Source: Protonemura montana
Taxonomy: Eukaryota > Arthropoda > Insecta > Plecoptera > Nemouridae
Assembly (NCBI GenBank): GCA_947568835.1
Contig: OX387603.1
Location: 6,856,701-6,920,700 of the forward strand
Reading direction: 5' to 3'
DNA: 64,000 nt
Part shown: piece after piece, positions 20,001-32,093 of the stretch
Layout of the letters: every line of letters begins with the position of its first letter
Position numbering within the stretch: position 1 is the stretch's first letter
Notes under the pieces: generated by a model
What the model was told of the DNA's origin: nothing
What the model saw: only the letters and a program-made list of their open reading frames with translations
The model's database searches: none
Translations under genes and position numbers: made by a program

Positions 20001-22613
20001 TTTTCGTTTCAAAGAACAATTCCAAATTTATGACTTGGCATTTTTTCAGAGTGCGGTAATCTCCTTGAATGGGTTTCATCAGCAGGTCTAGTTAAATTCT
20101 TTAAATTAGTTCATTTCCATCATAAACCCAAGTCCCCTAGCGTTCTGGTAAGTTGTGGCTATGATGTTACGACAAGAATATACATCAATATTCTGCGGAC
20201 TGCGTACACCCTTGTGCATTGACCACTAAGTCTCTGCATACAAAACAACATTCTAAAACGGATTCAAAAATGCGTAAGATAGCTTCTGATCCAATTTGAC
20301 AAAATTCCTTTCGGTAGGGCACTTGTATGTTCATATTTCAGAATTGCTAAACTCATTAGCTTAGCTTCATCCATTTACATCCTTGGTAATACATTTCTCT
20401 TCAACAGATAAAGAATGCAGCATTGTGTGTACCCGGCAACTATGTGAGGATACTTCATACGAAACCATGCAGCGAGCATGCCGCCATATGACCCGCCAAA
20501 TGCAACGACGTGGCTCTGAGCAGCGTTAGCGTTGCTCTTGATTGCGGCGATGACGTCGACAAAGTCCTCCAATGCTTGCGCTGACGTGAGTAAGCCGAGG
20601 TGACGTGGATCCGAGTACGAGGCGTTGCCGAAAGGTAAAGACTGGCCGTAGTAGCGATGCTCGGCAAATACCACCAGCGCGCCGAATTCCGGCGCTATGT
20701 CCCACATGAAGCCCTGCACAAAGCCACTGGCATGTCTCATTCGGACTCTTTATCAACGATCTAAATTAAACAAAGTTTATATTGATATCTTAACATTTAT
20801 TTACGATCATTTGCTGGTACTGCTAAGCAAATTACCTAAAAAAGAAGCACATGCATAATAGTCTTGTTCCCATAACTTCCTCTAAGGTGCTATTACAATG
20901 ACATTGGTGTCAGAGAATGCCTCAGCCTCCCTCAGTAGATAAGATAGTTTTGTTTGGGTCTGATCAAGTTCATTCTCAATTAACTTGTGAAATTACTTCT
21001 AATAGAAACTAATAGGTAACACTGAAAACTTCAAAATATTGAGTTCTTTATTTTTAATTGTTGCATCTTGAATGTGAGCCAGATAAATTATTATCATGTA
21101 AGGGAAAGTGCGGAGGGACGTTACCGTGTTTTGAGCAAACATCTCGATGTCACCCTCGTTGCCAGTGTAGAAGAATATCGGGGCATTGGGAGTCCACCAC
21201 GTATCGTTCACCAGATACCGTAGCTTAAACGTTGTATTCGATGTGAAACTGAACTGGTCCACCTGGAATCCACATCGACATGACCCATGACCTCTACCAT
21301 GGATTGTTCAACAAGCGCACCTCAAAGCTAGGTACCCATTTTGCACAACCTGGCCATTTTGTAAAGAAATGAGAACATATTATCTAAAACGTGCAAGTGA
21401 GCTAGGGTTATCATGGCCAACAAAGGCCAGCAAAGGTCAATTTTTAGGCCATTGGGAACAATTCCCAGTTCAATTCAGTCCCTATCAGGCTGTTCCCTAT
21501 TAGCCACTGTTCAAGACCCAGTGGTTATTTTGGGCGTTCGCTCGAGTACGCGCCGCACACCCACCTTTTCTTGCAATAGTGTACGTCGATCACTCATTTC
21601 GGGAAAAGTTTTATCTACTCTACATTTAAGTTCCAGAAACACGTGTAATTTTTACGTGTTGGTGAAAATTTTACACGGAATCTTATCATTCTGAAAAATA
21701 AATGCGAAATACACTAGCTCATAATTATGACTATGCAAAGCGATAGCAAGGCTAAGCTTAGCTAAGCCCAGGCATGCTACACTTTGTCAGGCAGCGCCGA
21801 CAACGCATAGCCAGAGTATAAAAATTGTTTAATGTTTTTTGCCTTTTACCTGATTTCAATTAAGAGCCTACCCACCTTTGTTACAAATTAACCATTGTCA
21901 AGACCCTACTGTTCAGCATAGCTAGTGGAGGAAATTTGGGTACCTATTCCTTACACATGCCTCTAGATAAAAGGGTTAGATAAAAGAGACATTACTGATA
22001 CCTACATAGAAAATGATAGAAAAATAATCAACTAATTTTATTCAGTTCTATTAATTTCATAGGGTATGTCACAGTGAAAAAGACAAGTGCCAAAACATAA
22101 AAAATATAAGTGTACTCACAATGCTTCATTTTGTTTTAAGTTTCCTGTAAGTTGCACGCTTTCTTTTTCCTTCCAGCACCAATAACCACATACAAAGTAG
22201 TATCCCAGCCCAGCTACTTATTTACATAACAACTAATGCCAGCAGCTTTGTCTATTTTTTTAATTGTTAACACGAAAAACAAGTGTGGCACTCCCTAATC
22301 TAGGTTTTACCCCACCAAACCAAAAATCCATACTATCTTACTGTACAAAGGTGCATGGGGATGTTTGAGCTAGATATTTATATTTTGTATTCCTTTCGAG
22401 TTTTGAAGGATACCAAAAGCTGGTGCACAAATACACAAACAAGTAAAATAACTTCCTCGAGGTAGGTACTAGAAAGCAAAATGAAGGCAGACATACCGGC
22501 AAATCGACATATTTGGTGGTATAGCTGTACTTTCTGTCGGTGACGGGACGTCTAGTGCAGGAAACCCCAGAGATCAGCAGCAGAGCCAATACCATGAAAC
22601 TCATTGATATCAT
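17098..22613 (-). CDS. PRCP: Lysosomal/secreted Pro-X carboxypeptidase-type S28 serine peptidase
   Basis: PRCP removes C-terminal residues that follow proline. Eight coding exons (22613-22497, 21262-21125, 20713-20433, 19811-19654, 19123-18951, 18532-18353, 18010-17827, 17315-17098) give 482 residues (human about 496). The chosen ATG opens a signal peptide, MISMSFMVLALLLISGVSC. Catalytic landmarks are Ser160 in GGSYGG, Asp414 in LLDPWS and His439/440 in EGAHHLDL. Other family blocks are YTGNEGDI, GFMWDIAPEFGA, FAEHRYYG, AMVDYPY and WDFQACTEM. PRCP rather than DPP7 is supported by MLAAWFRMKYPHIV and LDPWSSGG. The 39-residue first exon is spliced over a 1.2-kb intron. A foldback repeat sits in the intron between exons 4 and 5. 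Confidence 0.93.
19254..19396. repeat. GATAC-rich short element, possible hAT-type MITE
   Basis: Located in a PRCP intron. It opens near CAGAGATGGGCAAG and closes near CCCCCATCCCTCG, which are imperfect inverted ends. The interior repeats GATAC/GTATC motifs many times. CAGAGATGGG resembles hAT termini, but no 8-bp target duplication could be identified, so the class is uncertain. Confidence 0.35.
19483..19611 (+). repeat. Foldback element (38-base arms)
   Basis: The arms 19518-19555 and 19574-19611 pair with one mismatch around an 18-base loop. The left side is preceded by the module AACGCTTGCAATGCGCG and TATTTTATTATT. The arms share ACACTATAACCGTCTCA with the element at 8337-8475, but this copy has lost most of the loop and its B-box. 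It sits in the PRCP intron between exons 4 and 5. Confidence 0.75.
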
Positions 22614-23334
22614 GTTGGTGCTAGCTTGCCCTTCCAAGAGCTACTGACCATGTCCTCTAGTGATTACGTATCAGCACTTAAAAGCAGTAGCTGTCAGTTC
22701 AAAAGTCAATCTGGCCAGGGGTCAGACACTCATCAAATATTTCATTAAAAGTCAATACGTCTAATAAATACTATTATTAAATTTCATTGGCTGTAAGAAT
22801 GAGCTGATTAGAATTTTTAATTGACACTATTAGCTAGCTGGCTGCTTTGATTGTAGTAGAAAATGCTGCTTTGGCAAATTAGAGTTCACTAACCTATTCT
22901 TTTCAGAAGGCAAATTGATCAGTTTATTTTTGTGGTTGGTTTATATATGGAATGTTGCTAAGGAGATAAAGATAGACCAAGAATAAAGGATATTTTGATT
23001 CAATGTAAAAACTCTCATAATAAACTGTAATTAAAGTGTATTTACAAAAACAAAAGCATATTATATAATGTCACAGAAATATTATAGAGGTTGATAGATG
23101 TATTGCTATTTAGTATGAACAATTATAATAAATACTCCATAATTCCTAGCTTGCTTACTGAAATCCGGGCCACTGGGCCCAAACCCCACGTTTTCGTTTG
23201 AACTCGCTCCTCAAAATGTTCCAGAAACATCAAATGTTGTCAACTGATGGTAAGCTGTCCATAGAAACAACAATAAAACCATGTGTATTGTGTGAATGAG
23301 AGGCATGGTGCATGAATTACACCAATTTGACATT

Positions 23335-23926
23335 TCAGCCTGTTAAAAATTTCTTCCCGTAGAACTGAGCTTTCCTTTCAAATGCTGGGGCTTTAATTGG
23401 TGTGTTTTGCTTGTAAAATGGATTCATTGAATACTGAAAAATAGTAGAAAAAAATACATTTTATTACAAATCTAGAAATTATACCATTACATTTTAACTT
23501 TCCACTGGTAACGTACCTTAATATAGCTTTCGTACATTTCCATAAAGAAGCTCTTTATACCATCCTCATTCTTGTTATCGTGTACCATAATAAACCGCAT
23601 ATTGCTTGCAGTAATAAACGCTGACACAAACCACTGGTTAAATTTGTCGACGGATTTTAAATACATGTTGTTTGTTTTCCACATATGCTCATCCACTAAA
23701 TCTAGTGCTGCGTGAGCAATAAATTGATTGAGATGCCGATGATCTTCTTTCTACAATAAAAATATTAAATTTCATGTAAAAACTGTAAAAATACGAAAAA
23801 GTGATTAAATTTCATTTCTTTCATTGCTTAACTTACTTTAACATCCTTATTGGCGGGTGATAGCTCCATTTCAAATACCGGATTATCCAAGTGTCCCACA
23901 ATTACAAAATAGTACGTTCCAGACAT
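23335..23926 (-). CDS. TRAPPC2: TRAPP complex subunit 2 (sedlin)
   Basis: Sedlin is a small longin-fold subunit of the TRAPP tethering complexes that act in ER-Golgi traffic and Rab activation. Exons 23926-23837, 23750-23517 and 23433-23335 give 140 residues, the usual length of the family. It starts [21 protein letters not shown], with [19 protein letters not shown] in the middle and [20 protein letters not shown] near the end, all strongly conserved blocks. The last exon is short (33 codons including the stop) and easily missed, because the middle exon reads on into the intron. The gene is head to head with DPH3 (197 bases between starts) and in tandem behind PRCP. Confidence 0.96.
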
Positions 23927-24123
23927 TTTAACTCGTTTTAAAATTATTTATTCTTGTGTCAGCAGCACACTTCATTGACGTTTCTTACTCAACACTTTTA
24001 GCAGCTGACAATTCGGGTGACCACCGCCTTTCGATCTTATTCCACGATTGGAACTTGAAAGGCTGTGGTTTAGAACATTTGAAGGAAAATGGGTCTTTTT
24101 ATCGAATATTGTAGAATCTAATC
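23927..24123. promoter_or_regulatory. Shared promoter interval, TRAPPC2 / DPH3
   Basis: Only 197 bases separate the divergent start codons of two housekeeping genes, so a bidirectional promoter is likely. No clear TATA box was seen. Inferred from geometry. Confidence 0.6.
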
Positions 24124-27100
24124 ATGTCTGTTTATCACGACGAAATTGAAATCGAAGACTTCGAATACGACGAAGATACAGAAACGTATTACTATCCTTG
24201 TCCTTGTGGAGATAGATTTCAAATAAGTAAGGTAATTGAAAGTTACACCTTTGTCAAGCATGGTATGGTATCTATAACCTAACAGATATATCTTCAAAAC
24301 TTGCATTTCTATGCTTGCATCCTCTACATTTCTGAATTTAAATTTATTTTGACATTTAATTTACTGACTGAAAGTATTCTTACCTCCTTGATGTGAACTT
24401 ACATTCCTTGGTGCCAGGACTGTTCAAGCAATTGCAATACTTTCACAAATGGATTTTTGAAAATTTCACAATAGGACTGGTTCTAACATAGAATAAGGGT
24501 TCTAATAAAGGGCAACTCTCAGGCTAGTTCTTCGGAGTGAAGCACCAATCCTGGAATCAGTGGCAGTCGGTTTTATTGCTCTGGTCAGAAAAACTGACTA
24601 AACCCGAGTCGCTCTTGGCCAATTACAACCCAGTGAGCAACAGTTTTTAATGTGATTTTGATTACCATGGTTATAAAAAATCGCAAAGAAAAGAGCTGCA
24701 GAAAATTATGCTCTTTTAAATTTAAGTTAATGATTTTCTTTAGATTTTTTTAGGCAGAATTGGGTAGATCCTCAGAAAATGACTGCACCCAAGTTGTCCC
24801 AACACTAGTAGTAAGGGACAGCAGGCGCTACGATTTACAGACTTACAAACTTTAAAACATGTCTAGGAAGAACTGGAAGCCGGTGAGGAAACTGCTACCT
24901 GCCCAAGCTGCTCTTTGGTAATAAAAGTGATTTATGACCCGGTAAGTACTAAACGCCTTATAATTTGGAATATTGAGCCTTCTAAATCTCCAGAAAATAT
25001 TAAATAAACTAGGGCTTCGCAAACGCAATTTGAGTCGCATTGTAAAATGAGCTTAGCTATATTTTTTGATGGTAAAAAGGTGATCCGATCAGTGGCGTAA
25101 CTACCGGCAGGGCAGGCGGGGCGACCGCCCCCGGGCCCAGAGGTTTTTCCCTCATAGGGCCCGTGGGACCCGTCAGGATAGAAAAACGCGAGCGTTTGCC
25201 ATACTCACGCCGGCCGACGAGCTCGTACCCACGACCCACGTTAAATGTATTTGTTGTGTTTGCTTTAAAAATCTTAAAGTTTAGAGTTGCATTTCAAGCA
25301 CTCTCACTACCCCGTTGAGGCTCTGGATCTAGCCTACTCCTCGTAATGGTAACATACTTACTACGTTGCTACTGCCGCTGAGTGCGTAGGCTACACATTC
25401 AAAGCTACTGCCGTACTCTTTGTCGGCGCAAATGACCGAATTTGAGTTATTTTTGCGGGTATGGGTAACTTATTTTTCCCAATTGTGGGAAAAAAATGCT
25501 GTTACACAATACAATAAGTAGTTCAGTAGTCACTGCTACTAGGGCTATAGTGGCTGACAGCAGTCACCGTGGGGACATCACGGGGCCTAATAAGGCGTGT
25601 TAAATGTGACAATAACAACAAAGTGAATAAACTTCTTAAAATCAGCAGCTTTTTCGTACCGACTGGTTAGAGTTTTCTGGTATGCAGCAATAGTTTGGCC
25701 GTGACAAAAGAACAAGACACAAGAAATTTGTCTGACGTGCACCACACGAAAATACAGTGAGAACAGATTAGGTAATACTTTTGCAATGCAGGGGTTAATT
25801 AATAATAATCCCAGTTTCAGTTATTCTCAGTCAAATTTGGTACAAGTTGTCATGTTTCCTTTCCTCCCATATAAAGTTTAGTATGCAGTCCCTTCAATCA
25901 TAAATCCATCATACTTTCTCAATCTGTAGTCACGAAACATTTCCCGAAATATTTCTTTGTTGACAAAGGCCCATGCCGTCTGTAGGGGCATTTTCCTAAT
26001 TGTACTGAGTCAAAACTAAGCTTTTCTGCTAGCTGCTATGAAACAAAATCCAAAACGGGGCTTGGCTATTCACCTGCACTCGATGTTGCGTATTGTCAAT
26101 CGTGTTGGCTATTTGCTGACAGAAAAGAAGACAAGTAGCTGTTTAAATAAAGGGAAGCTACCCCAGGGGAAAATAGAATACATGACTGGAAACATATATT
26201 TATCACTTTTCACCTAGGATCGCTTTTGGTGAACTTATACAAATGTGTGCGATACTGAAACATTAGAACTGTTTATTTTGTTTATACCCTTTCCTTTTGG
26301 ATGTGTGTGGGGGGGGGGGGGAGGGGGCCCAACGAAAAATCTTACCCCCGGGCCCAGGGATACCTAGTTACGCCACTGGATCCGATCCACTCTGTAGATC
26401 AAAGCAAAAATAAAATTCACAAAATTAAGTCGGAAATTTGTGAACAGAAATGAGAAGGGAAAGACGTGCGGGCTCAAAAACTTTGCAACTTCTTAATTTT
26501 GATGTACTAGGTTTTTTTCAGTTCCAATGAGTATTGGCTAGCTAGGATTTATAAGTTTTTGTTTGGTTCTCCCAGACATTAGATCAGGTCTAATGAGTTT
26601 TTACCAGTTAATCAGCAATGGCTAATCAGGAATAATCAATTTTAACATGATTCAACCTCGATATTTTGTAACAGACCTAATGCGTGTATACCAGTTTCTA
26701 TCAGCTTATCGGAAATAATCAGTTTAGGCATAAAGTTGTACAATTTTTGATAACTTCCAGTATGTGCATACATATTTGCTGAGAATTGTGGTATCATTAA
26801 TCTGGACATGGGCAAACAATAAGGTAAAAACTGGCTTTGAAACTTAAAACGATACCCATGATATACCTGGGATTGAGATCCTTGGTTTAGTGCCTTTGAC
26901 TAAATGGACTTGGAACATCCAGCAGAAAACCTTGTTCTGGTTAGCAAGAATTGTGCCTGAAGGCCTTAGTCCAGGAGACCCTATTCAGCTTCCCCTTGAA
27001 ACTTTTTAATTGTAAATACTAATAATGAAGCGGCTGGATATGGATTCTGGTGAAGAAAAAAAGAGAGACCTTACCGGAGCAAGAAGCACTTTTCAAAACA

Positions 27101-27262
27101 TTTTTAGTATTTGTAGTAAAATCTGTCTTTCCTTCTTCACGACGATCGGTGAATTGAAATGCTTGCTTATTCCTGTATCTCCTTGATTAGGAAACCTTTG
27201 AAAAAGAAGACGTCGAGCAAGTAATACCCGCAGAGAAAGAGAAGCAACTTCAGACAGCCTAA
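24124..27262 (+). CDS. DPH3: Diphthamide biosynthesis protein 3 (CSL zinc-finger)
   Basis: DPH3 is the small iron/zinc-binding electron donor for the first step of diphthamide synthesis on elongation factor 2, and it also serves Elongator. Exons 24124-24231, 24867-24941 and 27191-27262 give 84 residues (human 82). The metal ligands are Cys26 and Cys28 in CPCG and Cys48 and Cys51 in CPSC. The start [18 protein letters not shown] is typical of the family. The C-terminal exon ([13 protein letters not shown]...) is divergent, as in other species. Intron 2 is about 2.2 kb because it holds a 1.29-kb hAT-type element. The stop is one base from the POLR3G start codon, and no AATAAA lies before it, so the transcript must run into or through POLR3G. 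Confidence 0.95.
25090..26378. mobile_element. hAT-type non-autonomous DNA transposon
   Basis: A 1289-base element begins CAGTGGCGTAACTA and ends with its exact reverse complement. It is flanked by a perfect 8-base target duplication, GATCCGAT (25082-25089 and 26379-26386). Subterminal GGGCCC/CCCGGG-rich segments mirror each other. The 8-base duplication and CAG-type ends fit the hAT superfamily. No open frame resembling a transposase was found inside, so mobility would depend on a copy elsewhere. A run of G at about 26308-26320 lies inside the 3' end. It sits in DPH3 intron 2. Confidence 0.88.
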
Positions 27263-27263
27263 C

Positions 27264-28515
27264 ATGTCGCGAGGCCGAGGTCGAGGTGGAGGCGGCAGCA
27301 TGTCGTTCTCGATGGAGCAGCTCGGCTTCACGGCAGGCGAGACTCTGCCAGGGCCGGTGCTGCAGCCGCCGCCAACTTTCCCCAAAATGGAACGGCCACC
27401 GGCGCCCATCGCGCTCGACCCCGAACTCGAGTACCTTCTGACGCTCAAGCGCGACTTCGTTGACTTTGTCCGTGACTCGCCGGCATTCATTCGGCCAACG
27501 CGGCCCAAAGCAGACATCGCGAGGTACTCAGACCGGTACCAGGCGACACAGGCCGAGCTCAGTCTGCACTGGCCGCACTTCCCGGAGGAGCTGAGGCCAC
27601 AAAACAGCAAGCGCAAGGCCAAGAGTCCTAAGGTGCGCTTGCATCATGCAAAGTTTTTCTGCCTTTTTTAACTCTGTTTTGAAACGGTACAGTGATTTTA
27701 CAGTGAATAAACAAACAATAGCTCAAACTTGTAAAAGATTCTAGAACTACATAGATAACTATTTGTTTGATAGCATTAAGGGTGTAATGGCAACTTTGTC
27801 TGAACCAATTTAGTTGCAAATTTGATTGCCCGTTGGTACTTGAATAGCCCACTCGGCCACATATAAAAAGAAATTTCCTACTTCTTATCCATGACACTTC
27901 AACAACTACCATGACCAATAATAAGGCAATAAAAGCTTTAACAATCAGAGTATATCAACATTTGGTCTGCAATCTTCATGTGCAAAACTTGAAATTTTAT
28001 CCTTCGTACATCTAATAGAATTTCAAACAAGTCATTAAACCAATGAGATAAATGATCTAAATAAAATAAAAACAAGGTAGCAAGCATTGAAAGAAACTAT
28101 TTAAAACTGGGTTTAAAAGCTAAGTTAAAAAAAAAAGTAAATTTCATGACATTTCAAACTTATGCCTGTTACTTTATTAAGGTTGATAACAGTTGAAAGT
28201 AGAGAGGAGTCTAAAAAGCATCAAAATTAGCAAGCACTTCCTGTGTCTTTCCAGGCTGCCGTGCCGAGCAAGGTGCTGAAGACGGCAGAGTCACTGTCAA
28301 ACCGACTGGAGGAGCTGGAGAAGACAGAGCAGGCAAGCGGGGACGAGGATGAGGAGCAGGCGAAGGAGAAGGAGGGCGAGGAGGAAGAGGAGGTGGAGGG
28401 TGAAGACGTCGACGAGGAGATGGACGACGGCACCGACTATGTCAATAACTACTTTGACAACGGTGACGGATACCTAGACGAAGACGAAGAAATGGACGAT
28501 GGGCCCATTTATTAG
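27264..28515 (+). CDS. POLR3G: RNA polymerase III subunit RPC7 (C31 family)
   Basis: RPC7 belongs to the trimer RPC3-RPC6-RPC7 that helps Pol III initiate on tRNA and 5S genes. Exons 27264-27632 and 28255-28515 join in phase 0 to 209 residues (human about 223). The N-terminus is basic and glycine-rich (SRGRGRGGGG), followed by the family blocks MEQLGFTAGETLP, QPPPTFP, LDPELEYLLTLKRDF and RYSDRYQ. The C-terminus is a long acidic tail ending DYVNNYFDNGDGYLDEDEEMDD, characteristic of C31/RPC7. The product could be called POLR3G or POLR3GL, since invertebrates usually have one gene. It starts one base after the DPH3 stop. AATAAA occurs at 29078-29083. Confidence 0.93.
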
Positions 28516-31500
28516 TCTGTTTTGGGCGGTTACAAGGAGCCTTGACTTGACGCTTCTCCTCATTGATTGTTTGTGTACATTTTTGTGACTGGATAATTCA
28601 CCAATAGTGTTTTCGGCTGAATTGCACTGGTGCGGGTTTGAAACTTGCTCAATGCTATGATGGTTTTACAGGTGGTTCCCATTCATCTAAGGAAGGAGTT
28701 TTCCCACCCTATCAGTAAGGCAGATTTCCTTGCATGGCTGAAAATATCAGAACGAGAAATGTGCTCTGGCAGAGACCCGAAAGCATGCATATCAACCACA
28801 AAATATTGCGCTCGGGCAATTTGCAATTTAATGAAATTAAGTTAAATTGACTCATGTTTAGCGTGTACATCTTCACTAAATTATTGGCATCAATGCAAAT
28901 TTGTTGCTGATAACATCAGTCATATTCAAAATTATAAAGAGTCGTGAAATCTTGGGTGTGCTCTTTTGAGAAGCGAAAAGTCAAATCTCTTTGGGTAGAA
29001 ACCTTGCATTCGATTGCAATGTGCTGTGCACAATTTGCTACTTATTTTTAGTAAAAATGGCGAGAGGCTTCAACCAAAATAAATGTCTCTCTTATTTTAG
29101 AGATACTTATTTGTTTTAGAGCCTTTGTTTAGTTGGAAGTTACCTTCTAAGTATTGATTTTGTTGATAGTGCCTTGATTGTGCCAAATAATGTATCATAT
29201 TAGGAAGTTGTTTAGAAACATTTCAAGCAAGGCATATATAGTTTGTAACAAGTAAACAAGGCAAGATTCTTGCTTGTTTTGATCCCTTGAGGATCAATGA
29301 TAGATCACACTTCCTTTATACGCCCCCTTCTTGGTCCTTTTGAAGAGCTTCTAGGTTCTTAGTGCCCTCTCAAAGAACCCCCTTCAAAACTATAAATGAC
29401 ATTACAAAATCATCTGCAATGTGCAAGGCATTAAGATTTTTTTTTTTTTTTTTTTTTGCCATAGCATATGCAACTGACACTTAATTTGCCCACAACAATC
29501 GAGCATTTTTTCAAAAGTTTCCTGCATAATTTTTTATTTTTATTCTATGTCATTTAGATATAATTTTTGGCGAGTTATGAAGATGGTCAATAGACTGCTG
29601 TTGGGTTCGTCAAGAGGTGATCTTTGTGACGAACTGGTTCCAAGCCACATGGAATGTCAATAAATTATCTTAATTAAAAGAAAAACATGCACAAAAATAA
29701 AACTGACAGCAACAATTGCATCTTGCTAGTTACTAGCAATGCTGCAAGTGGAAAGTGTATTTATTACTAGTTTTAACGACGACTGTCAAGCTGCTAAAAT
29801 GGTTCAGTGGCTGTTATTTGCTTTGTGAGGAAAGAAAATTACTGCTACTCCTTCCAGCAACGGACTATTGCGGACATCAAGCTATTGTGCTCTTGGCTCA
29901 CCTATTGAAATTCTTTCCATGATCCACAAAATTTTACTGATTTGCTACCAGCTACTCCCAGTAGGATGGGAACAGGATATAAACATTGTGGTAAAGTGGT
30001 ATTTTCCGTGCTAAGCTGAGAAAAATTGGCCACAACACCAAATTTGCCAAGGTGAACATGTACCATCCACGAACGGTTGGGTTGCAAGTTAGAAGCAAGA
30101 CATTTTCAGCGATTCTTTAATCAGCTTAAATTCAAAGTACCTATTTGAATTACATTCATGACAACTTTGTTCACTTATTTATTTTATAATCATTTTGCTC
30201 TGGCCATTTCACAACCATTCTCAACAACGTCAACCATCCAGCACACTTAAGCTTTATCTGCTTAAGTATCGATTCCACCTCAAGGACTCCAGAAAAAGAG
30301 TTTGTACATAACAGCAAGTTCTTCTTTCCAGTTGATTTCTAGAAAGCTCGATTGAGCTTTTTGTCGAACGTCAACAAAGCCAGACAGATAGCATTGCTGA
30401 GAAAATTACTGGGTTAGCGGAGTACGTAGTTGCTTCTAAAATTGAAGGCAACATCAAAACTGCTCAACACAACTCTTTGCAGTGTAGGTGTGTGTGCTAG
30501 AATATTTGCAAACTAATTTGTTGAAAACCAGTCCTTACATCAAAAATCAGACATCAAACATTGTGTAGGTTTCCTATTCTCAATAGCACTATGTGGTCGG
30601 CTACTTTTATGAAGGTAGATACTAGATGGTGATTACTGAGTAGATACTGTGAAAGCACATACTTTGTTCAATCTGTTTAATTGGGGGTACAGCAAACTTA
30701 AACCACAGATAGATCTGTTTCAGTTCTGGGAAAGTTACTGATGAATGACAATAGAATATATTTATAATTAAGCTATGAATAAATAAATTGTTAAAAAATT
30801 GGGCTTGTGTGAGAAAACGTTCACAAATACAAGTATGGTTCTATTTACATGAACATAAAGTAGTTAATGACTAGAAAACTTATACCCATATAATTTCATT
30901 TCATGCTGTATATTACACAGTATTTCAATAAATAGGTGGGTATGTAATTACACGTTTTATAAGCGTGCACCAATCACAAATGTGACGAGGAATGTTGCAA
31001 AGCAATTTCAGAAATAACTTATTCAAACCAAGGATATGGCCAAAAAACGAGAACATGCTAAATCACAAAAAATATTAACACATAAACCCATCACAGAGTT
31101 TAAAGAAATAAAAGTCAATAAATAACATATTTCTGAGAATATTTTCAGCAATTACGTACTGAAAGATGGCTTCTGCCGTCACTTCTATATCTCTAGGTTG
31201 AACCTTTCAAATAAAAAAAATAAAATGTTGAGTGCATAGCCTGTTCTTATAAATCTCTGCAACAACTTACAAGCTTCGTCACATTCACTAAGCAAAAATT
31301 ACAAAATATATGCATACAGTATTCTGTACGGTACATATTAGGACTTACGTAGTTAACTTCTTTCATTCCATTTACAACCAGACTCAAAACTAGTTACTAC
31401 TACAATAACAGTAGGCAGGTAGATGCATACCTAGCAATGCACTACAGTATCTTATTCATCTTGCACCACCCTATCAAGTACCAACACAAGCAAAATGTCG

Positions 31501-32093
31501 AGGAATTACCTGCTAATCGTACCAAGCAAATTACTTTGAGAAGGATTGAACAGTTGAAACCGTGACTAGCAGATAAAACACAATTGGTAATGTGAATGTA
31601 GCAAACGATAACTCACGCATAAAGGCAGATAGACTGCGCTTCAGTGTGGCTTATCTTAAATTCATCCATAATTGCAAAAATGCAGCTTGTTTGCAAAATA
31701 TGGACCAGAAAATTTCATCGTAAACCAAATTTTCCACGACGATTTGTTCCTAGGATATATATTTATATATATGTATATCATAATTTTATTTGCCAAAATC
31801 ACAAAGACCCCGCAACCTCGCAAACCTGTGATCCCTACGTGGGATAAAATCTGCAGACTCAACCCACAGTCATTTATCATACATACTAGGTATGTCAATG
31901 TAACGCGAATAATTTAAATCTCAGTGCTAATTCATAGAACCATGTCAAGGTAAAGTAGTACATATCTGTTAAAAAGTCAGTTAAAAAATTGCATGCTACT
32001 TCAAAGTTTCAAGGTATCATAACAGCCGGTCTTGATTATTAACCAACTAGCGTGAAACTGGTCCGGACTTGTCGTGGCAGGGCGTTCAGAGCG
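28516..32093. other. Intergenic, about 3.6 kb, no gene recognised
   Basis: AT-rich DNA between POLR3G (+) and arfaptin (-), whose 3' ends converge. It contains a run of T near 29440-29457, an AATAAA for POLR3G at 29078-29083 and TTTATT at 31785-31790 for arfaptin. Open frames at 28645-28845, 29902-30087 and 31644-31917 are short and show no known motif. Confidence 0.6.

Noticed and set aside
22497-22637. Longer PRCP N-terminus beginning MEGQAST
   Set aside because: That start is a TTG codon. The first ATG on the strand is at 22613 and begins a good signal peptide.
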